Shown piece after piece: positions 1 to 8,346 of a stretch of 64,000 nucleotides of DNA. The position numbers and the translations under genes are program-made. How positions within the stretch are numbered: position 1 is the first letter of the stretch; each line of letters starts with the position of its first letter. The stretch is taken from assembly GCF_000315235.1 (NCBI RefSeq), contig NZ_BALG01000186.1:1-64000 (forward strand). The letters are read 5' to 3'. The stretch is from Paenibacillus popilliae ATCC 14706. Its GTDB lineage: Bacteria > Bacillota > Bacilli > Paenibacillales > Paenibacillaceae. The notes under the pieces are model-generated. The model had not been told where the DNA came from and did no database searches. It saw only the letters and a list, made by a program, of their open reading frames with translations.

Positions 1-2
1 GT

Positions 3-1556
3 ATGAGCACTTACATAGCAGAACGTTATCAGTTGAATTCCGTCATTTTTCACTTGGGCGGCGGCATTCTCTTTGAAGCCGTCGATATGTCCTTGCAACG
101 CGACGTATTTATTTATGTTGTCGAAAATACGAATTCGGGCCGCGCAGAGGAATACCGCACCGCATTCGGAAATGTATCGCATTTTTCCAATAACCGGTTT
201 TTCCAAATGCTGAATGCGGGTATGGCCGGACAAGACTTCTACGTTGTTTTTATGGCGTACAGCGGCATGCCTTTAGTGAAGTATGTGCAACGGCACGCCT
301 TGAGCTCGACTAAGGTGCTGTCCATGATTTACGAGCTGGGGACCAGCATTCAGGAAGCGCTGGAGGAAGGCGTCAGCCGATTCCCGGTCACGATTGATAA
401 TGTGTGGGTGACAGCGGACAATCAACTGATGATGATGAACTATTGGACCCAGGCGGAGGAAGGGGAGCATGGCACCACCGCCTTGTACCGGCTGCTCTAT
501 CAGTTGTGCACGCTTGACCCGCATGTCCCTTCGCAGTTCGATGTTGTCGAGACTCGCTTATATGGCGCGTTGAAGGAATTGAATTCGGTGCAAAGAGATT
601 CGGTTCTGAAGCTGATGAAGAAGGTGCACGCGAAAGACGCGTCTCTATTCACTTTCATGGTCGGTCTGCGGGAGATTATAGAGCTGCCAGATGTGCCAAT
701 TCAGGCAAGCCGCGATGTGGCAGCGCCCGTTTACACGGCCGCTACTCCGCTTGAGGAATGGCCGCCCCGGCGTCCTCTCGCAGAATCCGAACCGGATGGT
801 GTAGAAGAGGACGAGGATCTGGACGAGGACCTGGCCGAAGAAGAGGATCATGGTGAGTACGAACGCATGGAGGCCGCTTCCTTCAACGGAAGCAAGCTGC
901 TGCTTATCGTTGCCTGCGTGTGCGTCTTTTTCGCTGTCCTGGGTGGAGCCGTCATTTGGGCCAATTCGCTCTCCAAAGTCAATGAGACGGCTGCGGTGAC
1001 CGAACCGGTAACGACGCAAGGAGGCGACTCGGACGTGGCGGAGGAACAGCCAGACGGCAGCGGCGACCAGACCGAGCATGGCGCTGTCGTTCCGGATGGC
1101 GGCGATAGCGGTTCTGTTGTTGAGCCGGATGCGTCTGCCGGCTCGAACGGGGGCTCCTCGGGCTCGCATACCGACAGCGGCACCAGTGTCGGCCAAGAAT
1201 CGCAGCAGCCGGGCATAACTGATCCCGGTACGGTTCCGACCCATCCCGGACCGGCAGATCCAGGGACGACCACGCCGGGAACAGGGACGCCAGACACGGG
1301 AACGCCGATAGATCCGGGGCCTCCAGCTGAAGTGGCACAGACAGGCGAAGGAGAAGTGCAGGTTCCAAGCCTCATTGGTCTGACGCTGGAGCAGGCGGAG
1401 GAGCAAGTGAAGGCGGCCGGGCTTCGATGGCAGTATTTCAAGGAGAACAGCGAGGAGCAGCCGCCTGGCCAGGTATTTAAGCAGGAGCCGGAACCAGGCG
1501 CAGCGATTAAGTTGGGGGAGCGAGTCACCTTCTACATTAGCCGGGAACTGAAATAA
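3..1556 (+). CDS. PASTA-domain membrane protein with degenerate Ser/Thr kinase-like N-terminus
   Basis: 517 aa. Residues 1-230 have the rhythm of a Hanks-type kinase, but the VAIK lysine, HRD and DFG motifs are not visible; the segment VTIDNVWVTADNQLMM sits where a catalytic loop would be. One membrane helix lies at about 298-321, followed by a long Gly/Ser/Thr/Pro/Asp-rich extracellular linker and a single C-terminal PASTA domain (about 445-517, starting VPSLIGLTLEQAEEQV). The architecture matches PrkC-type receptor kinases reduced to one PASTA unit. PASTA domains are known to bind muropeptides, so a non-catalytic cell-wall sensor or scaffold is inferred. The ATG is the first one in the window; sequence upstream is not available, so a longer N-terminus cannot be excluded. 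Confidence 0.75.
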   Translation: MSTYIAERYQLNSVIFHLGGGILFEAVDMSLQRDVFIYVVENTNSGRAEEYRTAFGNVSHFSNNRFFQMLNAGMAGQDFYVVFMAYSGMPLVKYVQRHALSSTKVLSMIYELGTSIQEALEEGVSRFPVTIDNVWVTADNQLMMMNYWTQAEEGEHGTTALYRLLYQLCTLDPHVPSQFDVVETRLYGALKELNSVQRDSVLKLMKKVHAKDASLFTFMVGLREIIELPDVPIQASRDVAAPVYTAATPLEEWPPRRPLAESEPDGVEEDEDLDEDLAEEEDHGEYERMEAASFNGSKLLLIVACVCVFFAVLGGAVIWANSLSKVNETAAVTEPVTTQGGDSDVAEEQPDGSGDQTEHGAVVPDGGDSGSVVEPDASAGSNGGSSGSHTDSGTSVGQESQQPGITDPGTVPTHPGPADPGTTTPGTGTPDTGTPIDPGPPAEVAQTGEGEVQVPSLIGLTLEQAEEQVKAAGLRWQYFKENSEEQPPGQVFKQEPEPGAAIKLGERVTFYISRELK

Positions 1557-1703
1557 GTCAGTATAGGGGAATGGTCTGCACCCCTGCCGTAAGCCGACGC
1601 GGATGCATGAACATGAGAATAACGGAACATCTATGAATAAAGCGGCGCTCCTTTTCGCATAATAAGGATGTACATGAATATATGCGAAATGGAGAGTTGC
1701 CGA

Positions 1704-1874
1704 ATGAACAACCAAGAACATACCCGCGACCAAGCGACGAAGGCTCAAGTGCAGTCGACGAAGCTGAACAGAATGCCGGACGTCGAGGGCCAAGGCGCCG
1801 AGTTTGGAGCCGATCTAGAGGGCGCTGCGCAGAGTCAAGCCACACGCGGTGCGGAGACGAAGTTGTCCGAATAA
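1704..1874 (+). CDS. small hydrophilic protein, possible gamma-type SASP
   Basis: 56 aa, Gln/Ala/Asn/Glu-rich, without hydrophobic segments. The start MNNQEH is chosen because GGAGAG lies a few bases upstream; an in-frame ATG at 1668 has a poorer site. The composition and the EFG-x(n)-A-x-S-Q pattern recall gamma-type small acid-soluble spore proteins (SspE), but no diagnostic repeat is present, so the function is tentative. It is followed by a strong hairpin. Confidence 0.45.
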   Translation: MNNQEHTRDQATKAQVQSTKLNRMPDVEGQGAEFGADLEGAAQSQATRGAETKLSE

Positions 1875-1893
1875 TAGGCGTCTTACGCACTGC

Positions 1894-1926
1894 AAGCCCC
1901 CCCAGTTCCAGGAACTGGGGGGGCTT
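1894..1926. terminator. perfect 16-bp inverted repeat, probable terminator
   Basis: Arms AAGCCCCCCCAGTTCC and GGAACTGGGGGGGCTT are separated by a single A. No T-run follows on either strand, so an intrinsic terminator is likely but not canonical. It lies just after the small hydrophilic gene. Confidence 0.55.
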
Positions 1927-2083
1927 AGTATGCCCGGTATGGGCGCTATCTTTAGGATCCAAGTGCCGAACGGTGAAGGCAGTACTGGGCGTAGCTTTAG
2001 AGTGGGGATCGATCGGGAGAACACGCCGTATACCGAACGGTACGTACGTGTGGTGGAGGAGGTCGGGGGCTAGGTGCCTCCTC

Positions 2084-2914
2084 CTACTCGATTCCTTGAA
2101 CCCGCGGCGTGGCTGGATCGCATTCCGGCGAAGGGACGGCGCCAGTCAGGGCTAATTTGATTAGATAGTAGCATTCCTCCCGCGCCATATGATCCGGAAT
2201 CAGCGAACTGATGACATCAAGCGTCTCCGCGCTTAGCTCCATTTCCTCCAGTTCCAGCAGGAATTTCGTGAATAGCTTAATTTCCAGGTTCACATCGCGG
2301 TGGAACCGTTCCATCGCAGGGAAGCGGCGAAGCTGGGTTCGCAAGTAGCCGACCATTTCGACTGCTTTTTTGTAATAATCATCGAAATGCTTCTCGAACT
2401 CGCGACTCTTCTCGATCAGCCGCCTCTCTATTGCATCCAGATTGGACGCGATTGCCGATGCATGGCCGGAAGCGTCCGATAGCCACACCAGGTCATAATG
2501 AAGCGCATCGAACAACGGCACTGGAATGCCGGCCTGAATGGCATCGAGAATATAGACATACTCTTGCAGTTCATTGAGCATATGGTTGAAAAAGGTCGGC
2601 GGGAGAAGCACGGTAACCTGGCCGAGCAGCAATCTGCGCAGCAGATCAAGCTTGAAATTTTTCAATTCCTTCGTTGCGGCATGCGCATCCGCAGCGATGG
2701 TAAGGGCGTGGGACTCGGTGGAGGCTTGGCGGGCTCTGTCCAGGAGTTGATCGAAGCGCCGGATCAATTGATCCGCCTGACGAATGTCCTTCTCTTCCCG
2801 CGGCGACAAGGCGTCCAAGATGAAGCGGGAATGGTCTCCTAATATTTGCAGCCAGAAGCGGTGCTCGAACAAGAGTGAACCCGGCGGAGCGGCCTGGGCC
2901 TGATGACTGTGCAT
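2084..2914 (-). CDS. DUF2935 domain-containing protein
   Basis: 276 aa, two tandem all-helical halves. The first carries FEHRFWLQILGDHSRFI, the second PPTFFNHMLNELQEYVY and DHMAREECYYLIKL. This is the DUF2935 arrangement of Firmicutes, with histidine/glutamate pairs spaced like hemerythrin-type metal ligands; the function is unknown. ATG at 2914 is preferred over GTG at 2920 because AAAGGAGG lies 6 nt upstream of it. Monocistronic on the minus strand. Confidence 0.85.
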   Translation of the reverse strand: MHSHQAQAAPPGSLLFEHRFWLQILGDHSRFILDALSPREEKDIRQADQLIRRFDQLLDRARQASTESHALTIAADAHAATKELKNFKLDLLRRLLLGQVTVLLPPTFFNHMLNELQEYVYILDAIQAGIPVPLFDALHYDLVWLSDASGHASAIASNLDAIERRLIEKSREFEKHFDDYYKKAVEMVGYLRTQLRRFPAMERFHRDVNLEIKLFTKFLLELEEMELSAETLDVISSLIPDHMAREECYYLIKLALTGAVPSPECDPATPRVQGIE

Positions 2915-3025
2915 ATGCACCCTCCTTTGTAGATGCTGGATGACGAGTTAGAATCCGTTCTATTGTCATCCTATGTGTAATGGATTGTCTCGTATGCCAT
3001 CCTCGTCTGTCCGACCCAAGCAGCA

Positions 3026-3056
3026 ACAACCGCTGTCCCTAAGGGACAGCGGTTGT
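3026..3056 (-). terminator. hairpin terminator of the SLH subtilase gene
   Basis: Arms ACAACCGCTGTCCC and GGGACAGCGGTTGT (14 bp) with a TAA loop, about 25 bp beyond the stop of the minus-strand subtilase. A T-rich stretch follows on the minus strand. Confidence 0.75.
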
Positions 3057-3079
3057 GTCATGGTTGTATCAGGCCGGTA

Positions 3080-6000
3080 TTACGATTCCGATTGGAGATC
3101 GAGCAGTGCGCGGGCAAGCACCGTGGCTGCTTGGGCACGAGTTGATGTTCCCTTGGGAGAGAACGTATTGCCGCCCATGCCTTTCATATAGCCGCGGCTC
3201 ACGGCAACCGCGACGGCGGCGCGGGCATCTGCTCCGATCTTCGCCTGGTCGGCGAAGCCGAGCGCCGGAGCGTCAGCGGCCTTCAGTTGCAGCGCCTGCA
3301 CGAGCATGACGACCATCTTCTCGCGCGTCAGCGGTTCGCGCGCTCCCGGCTCGGCAATCCGATCCTTCCATGTCTTGCCGGAACCGGTAAGACGATCGAG
3401 CTGCGAGGCGAATTCCGCTTGGGTTACCTGATCGTTCGGCTTAAACGTATTCTGGCGGCCCTTGCCTTCGACTAACTGGTGAGCGGCTAGGAACTCTATC
3501 TTATCTTTGGACCAGTGCATGCGAATATCATCGAACGTCCTGGATAATTCCTGGGCCGTATAGGATCCGAGCGACACTGTAGTGAAGCGGATGCCATCCT
3601 TATCCCAGCGGACGCCGGGCGCGTAGTACGTCCATGCTTCCTTCGCATCCTTGGCGTAGACGCCTACTTTTCGGCCATCCTTCACGGCGGAGGAGCTCCA
3701 TTTCAGACCGACTCGGATCGGCTTGGTGACGGTCTCCTTCTCACCTTGGACGGTCAGTTCCGGGGCGACCTGTCTACGTGGGGACGCTTGGCTGTCTTCT
3801 GGCAGCGGCGCCAGCGCCAGGCGCACCGTCAGATCCCCATTTTTCCCGATAAAGTCAACGAGCGACTCGGCAGGGATGAGCACTTCGAAGTCCGTCCCGG
3901 ACAGCAGCGGCGCTTTGCCCGAAGCAGCAAGCTCTTCTGCCAACGAGCGGGCGAGCCGGATATCCGCCAGATGGATGTCATTCCAGTCGATATCTGCGAT
4001 ATCAAGCTTCACTTCAGCCGCTTCCTTGTCGTTCAACTGCGAACGGATCGCCGCTGATGATACGAGCAGCAGACCTTGCTTCTGGCTGTCCTTCTCGGTT
4101 ACCGTATAGGTACCCGCTGTCAATGACTTCCCGGCTGGCTGCAACGGAGTGGAGTAGGAACGGCTGGAAGACGATCCGCCTAAGCTTGGTTCCGGCTCCG
4201 GTTTTGGTTCTGGTTCTGGCTCTGGTTTCGGCTCCGGCGGTTCCGGTGCGTTCACGAACTCTATCCAATCCGACCCGAGCACAAATTTTACAGGTTCCTT
4301 GCTTTCCAACTCCAATCCACCCAACTTGAATTCGTAGATTCCGGTATTCTTGCCGGAGAATACGACGGTACCCAATATGCCATCTCCCGAATACGCCGCA
4401 GAGGGCGGCATGCTGGTTGTTGCCACGAGGGCCTCCCACCCTTCGGGAATCCCGTCGAGCTTGATGGTCTCGGAAGTAAAATCAAGCTTCACCTCAGGAT
4501 GCTGCTGTGTATAGGTTACAAAGGTAACGCTAGGCTCAACGCGTAGTACATCCACCATTGAAGAATCATAAAGCAATACGTATGTCCCCGAGTATACCGC
4601 TTCAGTAACAGAGAAGCCGATATCTACTTTGACTTCTTCTCCTGTATACGCTTGTTTGCTCTCTGTCCTCGCATTCACATAAACTGCATCTGGATCAAAG
4701 TCAAATGAAATCGTCCGGGACGGGGTCTCATATCCGTTCTTGACGGAATCCCATGCATAAATATCGATTTCATTGCGTCCGTCCTTCAGATAAGGGATGT
4801 CGATGGTGAAGGTACCGTTTTCGTTCATATTAACCTTATAGTTTACCTTCGTATCTTTGTTGACGGCTTTCATATTAATGGAAGTCTGAATCGAATATTT
4901 CTGATTTATGGAATCCCTTGGCATAGAATTATGGTAATCCCAAACTAAGTCGTAGACAGTCCCTGTAATTTTTCCTTTGCGTTCCCGTGGATCATCTACT
5001 CGAATCTCTGGCTCAACAACTTGGACTTCAGGAGGCGCATTGTCGATCAGGAAATGAGTGTACAGATGATCCAAACGTTCGCCATTTACAACGGGCACCA
5101 GGTAATATAAACCGTCAACTAGTGGGGTGGAAGGGTTCCCATCTAGTCTTCCGTTCCAATCGATAGACAATATGCCCGGGTTCTGTTCCCTCGGATTTAC
5201 GTAAGCATCCCCGATTTCTTCACCATTGAGATTCAGGACAGTTAGTTTGAAATCGTTGATTTTTTTATTGAGCTTGATGCTTAACGTTGTCTTATTATGG
5301 TTGGGATGCCCGTTCGGCGCCAAAATATCGGTGCTGACCCCAAGCCACTCAAATACGGGCACTTCAAATTCCTTGCCGACATATGCGCTTACAGGGAGCC
5401 TGATCTCGTGGCCACCGTCGCCTTGCAAAATGACATGGCCTTCGAAATTCCCTGTTACGTGAGATGGGATGTGCAAGTACACGTCGAACGTCTGCCCTGG
5501 GCTAATGGTTGCCGCACTCGACGTTACGATTCCACCGTCAGCAGGCCAATCGAAGGAGACTGAATATTGCTGACTAATATCGGAAATCCCTTTTAACCGC
5601 ACCGTTTTATGGAACGTATTATTATTCGGAGAAATGGCCCCGAACGAGAGGCTGCCTGTTTCATATTCAAACGGTGCGCCCGGATGATCTTTTAGCGTAA
5701 CGCTCACTGTCTCTTGCACCAAGGCGATCGCTGGAGCTTCTACGCTGCGCTTCAAATCAACCCGGCCTGCACCTTGTTCCGTCAGCTTATACAGGTTCCC
5801 CATTCGATCCTTCAGATCTACGGCATGATTCATTATCAGCGCCTTGATTTCATCCGGAGTCAGATCAAGGTTGTTCTTGCTGGAATACTCCAACAGCAAT
5901 GCCGCAGCGCCGGCGATATGCGGTGCAGCAAAGCTCGTGCCTTCTTTGCTTTTGTATGCGTGTTCGTAATTGCCGTCCCAGGCCGGCACGGATGATATGA

Positions 6001-7675
6001 TGGCCACGCCCGGTGCGGCAATGTCCGGCTTGATCGTAAAGTCCGGCAGCGCAGGCCCGCGAGAACTGAAGGAAGCAAGCATATCTTGCATCTCGACATC
6101 GGTGAGGACAACCTTTTTCCCTGAATTGTATATAAAATAATTTTTCAAGATAAGGCCGTCGGCTCGCGAAATACCATAAGTAGGAACAAATTCATCGATG
6201 TTCCCATCGCCAAGGTCGATGCCCAGATCGCCAGCTTCATTGTTGAAAATGATGAGCGCTGCGGCTCCGGCCTGTTTCGCGTTTCTTGATTTGTTCCCGA
6301 AGTCGATGTTGCCGCGAGAGACGACCACGAGTTTCCCTTTCACGTCTTTGTTATAATAATCATCTGGCGTTCCGAATCCGGCATCGACCGCTTCAAGCGG
6401 ATGATCTACGGCCAGAACCGGAGATGAAGTGGCGTGACGCGGGAAAATCAACTGATTCAGTCCCTCGATGTCAAACACCCGGGTCAGGCCCGGAGGATAA
6501 GAGGCGGCAACGGAAATGGCCGCATGGGTACCTGCCGGAGTTTCTAGCGTGCCCGAATCTGGCCCAGAATTGCCCGCAGCGACGACCACGACAACACCGG
6601 CTTTGGTCGCATTGTCCAGCGCAACCGATTGCGCGGTGTACTGGAAGTTTTCCTGGCCACCGAGCGACAGATTAAGAACATCTACCTTATCTTTATAGAC
6701 GGCATGCTCAATGGCGCGTAAAGTTTTTTCCTCATTTCCGCTCCCATATGGCCCGAGCACGCGATAAGCATACAGGTCGGCCTGCGGCGCGACTCCACGG
6801 ACTTTGCCGCTGTTGCCAGGCTGTTCGTTATTTCCTCTGCCAACAATGATTCCTGCGACATGCGTGCCATGGGTGGTATGATACTCTTTTCCATTGATTT
6901 TGGGCTTCGTCTTGTCTGGTCGCGTCTCCATCGGATCATCGTCGTTATCGACGAAATCGTACCCGCCTTTAAAGGCGCCCTTCAAGCTCGGATGATGGTA
7001 ATCGACGCCAGAGTCCAGCACCCCGACCTTGATGCCTGCTCCCTCATAGCCCCTACCCCATAATTCATTCGCTCCGATAGGGTACGCGCTTTGATACCAA
7101 TCGCTGTCGATATAAGCGCTCGGCTCGTGCGAAGCCACTTCGATTTCTGTGTTCGGATAGACGGCCTTAACACCAGGGAGCGTTACCAAATCATCAACCT
7201 TGTTGGCAGGGATGCGGATCGAAAATCCATTGAATACATAGCTGAACTCGTAACGGATCGAGGCTTGCAACGGCTTCAGGGCGCTGCGGAATTGTTGATG
7301 TTCTTGTCGAATATCGCTGTCGACATCGTCGGCGAACACAGAGGATGTGTTCGCGGCCTGAGCTTCTACGACTTTCACCGGTTCCTGTTGCAGTTCTACG
7401 ATCACGGTAATCATCTCGTTGCTATCAGCAGGTGGGACAAAGTTTTGCGCTGTGGCGTCAGGTCGGTTCAGCTCAGAGTAGCAGGGGAGTTGCAGCTTAG
7501 TTGCGGGCTGACCCGCGAACTGATCTTTGACTTGGCTCTGTAGTTGATACGCCGTCTCGGATGCGGATCCGTCCATATGTATGGTCGCGCTCGATACTCC
7601 CGGAAACACCATGCCGGCAAGCAGCAAGGCGCTAAGGATCAAAGCTATGAAATTGCGGAATGAATGCAGTCTCAA
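3080..7675 (-). CDS. S-layer-anchored subtilisin-family (S8) serine protease
   Basis: 1531 aa secreted protease. TTG start with GGAGG 7 nt upstream. Signal peptide at residues 1-30; inhibitor I9-like propeptide to about 185. Catalytic Asp221 (VGVLDSGVD), His269 (HGTHVAG), oxyanion Asn369 (AAGNSG) and Ser581 (GTSFAAPH) are all present. A PA domain is inserted at about 415-525. Downstream are Fn3-like beta domains, a cohesin-like domain around residue 1050, a Pro-Glu-Lys linker and three SLH repeats over roughly the last 190 residues, which would anchor it to pyruvylated wall polymer. Expected to be an extracellular, surface-bound protease. It has a tandem paralogue at 8347-12054 whose SLH region is lost. 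Confidence 0.93.
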   Translation of the reverse strand: MRLHSFRNFIALILSALLLAGMVFPGVSSATIHMDGSASETAYQLQSQVKDQFAGQPATKLQLPCYSELNRPDATAQNFVPPADSNEMITVIVELQQEPVKVVEAQAANTSSVFADDVDSDIRQEHQQFRSALKPLQASIRYEFSYVFNGFSIRIPANKVDDLVTLPGVKAVYPNTEIEVASHEPSAYIDSDWYQSAYPIGANELWGRGYEGAGIKVGVLDSGVDYHHPSLKGAFKGGYDFVDNDDDPMETRPDKTKPKINGKEYHTTHGTHVAGIIVGRGNNEQPGNSGKVRGVAPQADLYAYRVLGPYGSGNEEKTLRAIEHAVYKDKVDVLNLSLGGQENFQYTAQSVALDNATKAGVVVVVAAGNSGPDSGTLETPAGTHAAISVAASYPPGLTRVFDIEGLNQLIFPRHATSSPVLAVDHPLEAVDAGFGTPDDYYNKDVKGKLVVVSRGNIDFGNKSRNAKQAGAAALIIFNNEAGDLGIDLGDGNIDEFVPTYGISRADGLILKNYFIYNSGKKVVLTDVEMQDMLASFSSRGPALPDFTIKPDIAAPGVAIISSVPAWDGNYEHAYKSKEGTSFAAPHIAGAAALLLEYSSKNNLDLTPDEIKALIMNHAVDLKDRMGNLYKLTEQGAGRVDLKRSVEAPAIALVQETVSVTLKDHPGAPFEYETGSLSFGAISPNNNTFHKTVRLKGISDISQQYSVSFDWPADGGIVTSSAATISPGQTFDVYLHIPSHVTGNFEGHVILQGDGGHEIRLPVSAYVGKEFEVPVFEWLGVSTDILAPNGHPNHNKTTLSIKLNKKINDFKLTVLNLNGEEIGDAYVNPREQNPGILSIDWNGRLDGNPSTPLVDGLYYLVPVVNGERLDHLYTHFLIDNAPPEVQVVEPEIRVDDPRERKGKITGTVYDLVWDYHNSMPRDSINQKYSIQTSINMKAVNKDTKVNYKVNMNENGTFTIDIPYLKDGRNEIDIYAWDSVKNGYETPSRTISFDFDPDAVYVNARTESKQAYTGEEVKVDIGFSVTEAVYSGTYVLLYDSSMVDVLRVEPSVTFVTYTQQHPEVKLDFTSETIKLDGIPEGWEALVATTSMPPSAAYSGDGILGTVVFSGKNTGIYEFKLGGLELESKEPVKFVLGSDWIEFVNAPEPPEPKPEPEPEPKPEPEPSLGGSSSSRSYSTPLQPAGKSLTAGTYTVTEKDSQKQGLLLVSSAAIRSQLNDKEAAEVKLDIADIDWNDIHLADIRLARSLAEELAASGKAPLLSGTDFEVLIPAESLVDFIGKNGDLTVRLALAPLPEDSQASPRRQVAPELTVQGEKETVTKPIRVGLKWSSSAVKDGRKVGVYAKDAKEAWTYYAPGVRWDKDGIRFTTVSLGSYTAQELSRTFDDIRMHWSKDKIEFLAAHQLVEGKGRQNTFKPNDQVTQAEFASQLDRLTGSGKTWKDRIAEPGAREPLTREKMVVMLVQALQLKAADAPALGFADQAKIGADARAAVAVAVSRGYMKGMGGNTFSPKGTSTRAQAATVLARALLDLQSES

Positions 7676-8144
7676 ACGTAAGCCTCCTTTGTATGATTGT
7701 CAGGTTTATCTTTGATGTGGCAAATGTCGGCCTCAGCCTCCTTTCTTGCAGCGGAATGGAATAAAATGATATTTGTCATATTATATCGAAATATGAATCA
7801 AGCTTACATTTAATTCGTATGGAGCGTAAGGGCATTAATCACTATATTCCCAACGCATTTTTTATCATATAATATTGAAAAATTAATAATTATGTCTATT
7901 AAACTGAAAAATATGACAGAGTAACAAGGTCTTTAGGTCTATATAGGAAATGGAATTAAACAGAGTCGAGAAAATATATAGATTTTTTAGTCCTGGATTC
8001 GCTTTCAAGATGAGGGCACTGGTGAATAAGCTATACACCTTAAGCACATCGGGTGACGGGATTTGACATTCTGCTGAGAAAAGGCCCGGAGGTTCGTGCA
8101 TGGCCCTCATTAGAAAAAGATGCGGAGTGGACTGGAATGAAGTC
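7676..8144. other. intergenic region between the two subtilases; duplicated upstream leader
   Basis: No convincing gene. The part next to the subtilase start (about 7676-7985) is recognisably homologous to 12055-12360 upstream of the other subtilase: both have a second CCTCCTTTCTTGC block, a palindrome-rich TATCATAT/TGTCATAT stretch and a TTTAGRTCTATRTMGGARATGGAAT block. The duplication therefore included promoter DNA. Nothing recognisable was seen in 7990-8144. Confidence 0.6.
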
Positions 8145-8193
8145 AAAAGGCCGAGTACGGGAACAAATGAACCCCTAACTCGACCTTTTTTTT
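8145..8193. terminator. bidirectional hairpin terminator
   Basis: AAAAGGCCGAGT and ACTCGACCTTTTTTTT arms around an AT-rich loop (one G-U pair). Eight Ts follow on the plus strand and CCTTTT on the minus strand. It would end transcription of the truncated subtilase gene. Confidence 0.7.
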
Positions 8194-8225
8194 GAACCTA
8201 ACGGTCATCTCATAGGTAGTAAAGT

Positions 8226-8346
8226 CTTCGCCTGGTCGGCGAAGCCGAGCGCCGGTGCGTCAGCGGTCTTCAGCGATAAAGTCAACGGGCGAGCCGGATA
8301 TCCGCCAGATTGACGTCGTTCCAAATCATATCCGCAATTTCAAGCT
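8226..8346 (-). pseudogene. remnant of the SLH/linker coding region of the second subtilase
   Basis: This stretch is a patchwork of pieces of the intact copy. 8226-8273 matches 3238-3286 (SLH region), 8274-8287 matches 3847-3860, and 8288-8346 matches about 3950-4015. The two junctions correspond to deletions of about 560 bp and about 85 bp; the second lies between copies of CAACGAGCG in the intact gene. It follows a frameshift stop and is not translated in frame. Confidence 0.85.

Noticed and set aside
645-1793. 382-codon minus-strand open frame over the PASTA gene
   Set aside because: Low-complexity antisense of the Gly/Pro-rich linker; no start context.
1930-2073. 47-codon ORF (MPGMGAIFRIQVPNGEG...) after the hairpin
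   Set aside because: No ribosome site, since its start is next to the hairpin, and no family resemblance. Codon use is plausible, so it stays a weak possibility.
4190-4240. PEP/EPK-coding repeat resembling a short tandem repeat or CRISPR-like motif
   Set aside because: It is the Pro-Glu-Lys linker of the protease; no spacer structure.
7883-8146. 87-codon minus-strand ORF between the subtilases
   Set aside because: TTG start without ribosome site. The sequence is the decayed, duplicated leader and carries the terminator at one end.
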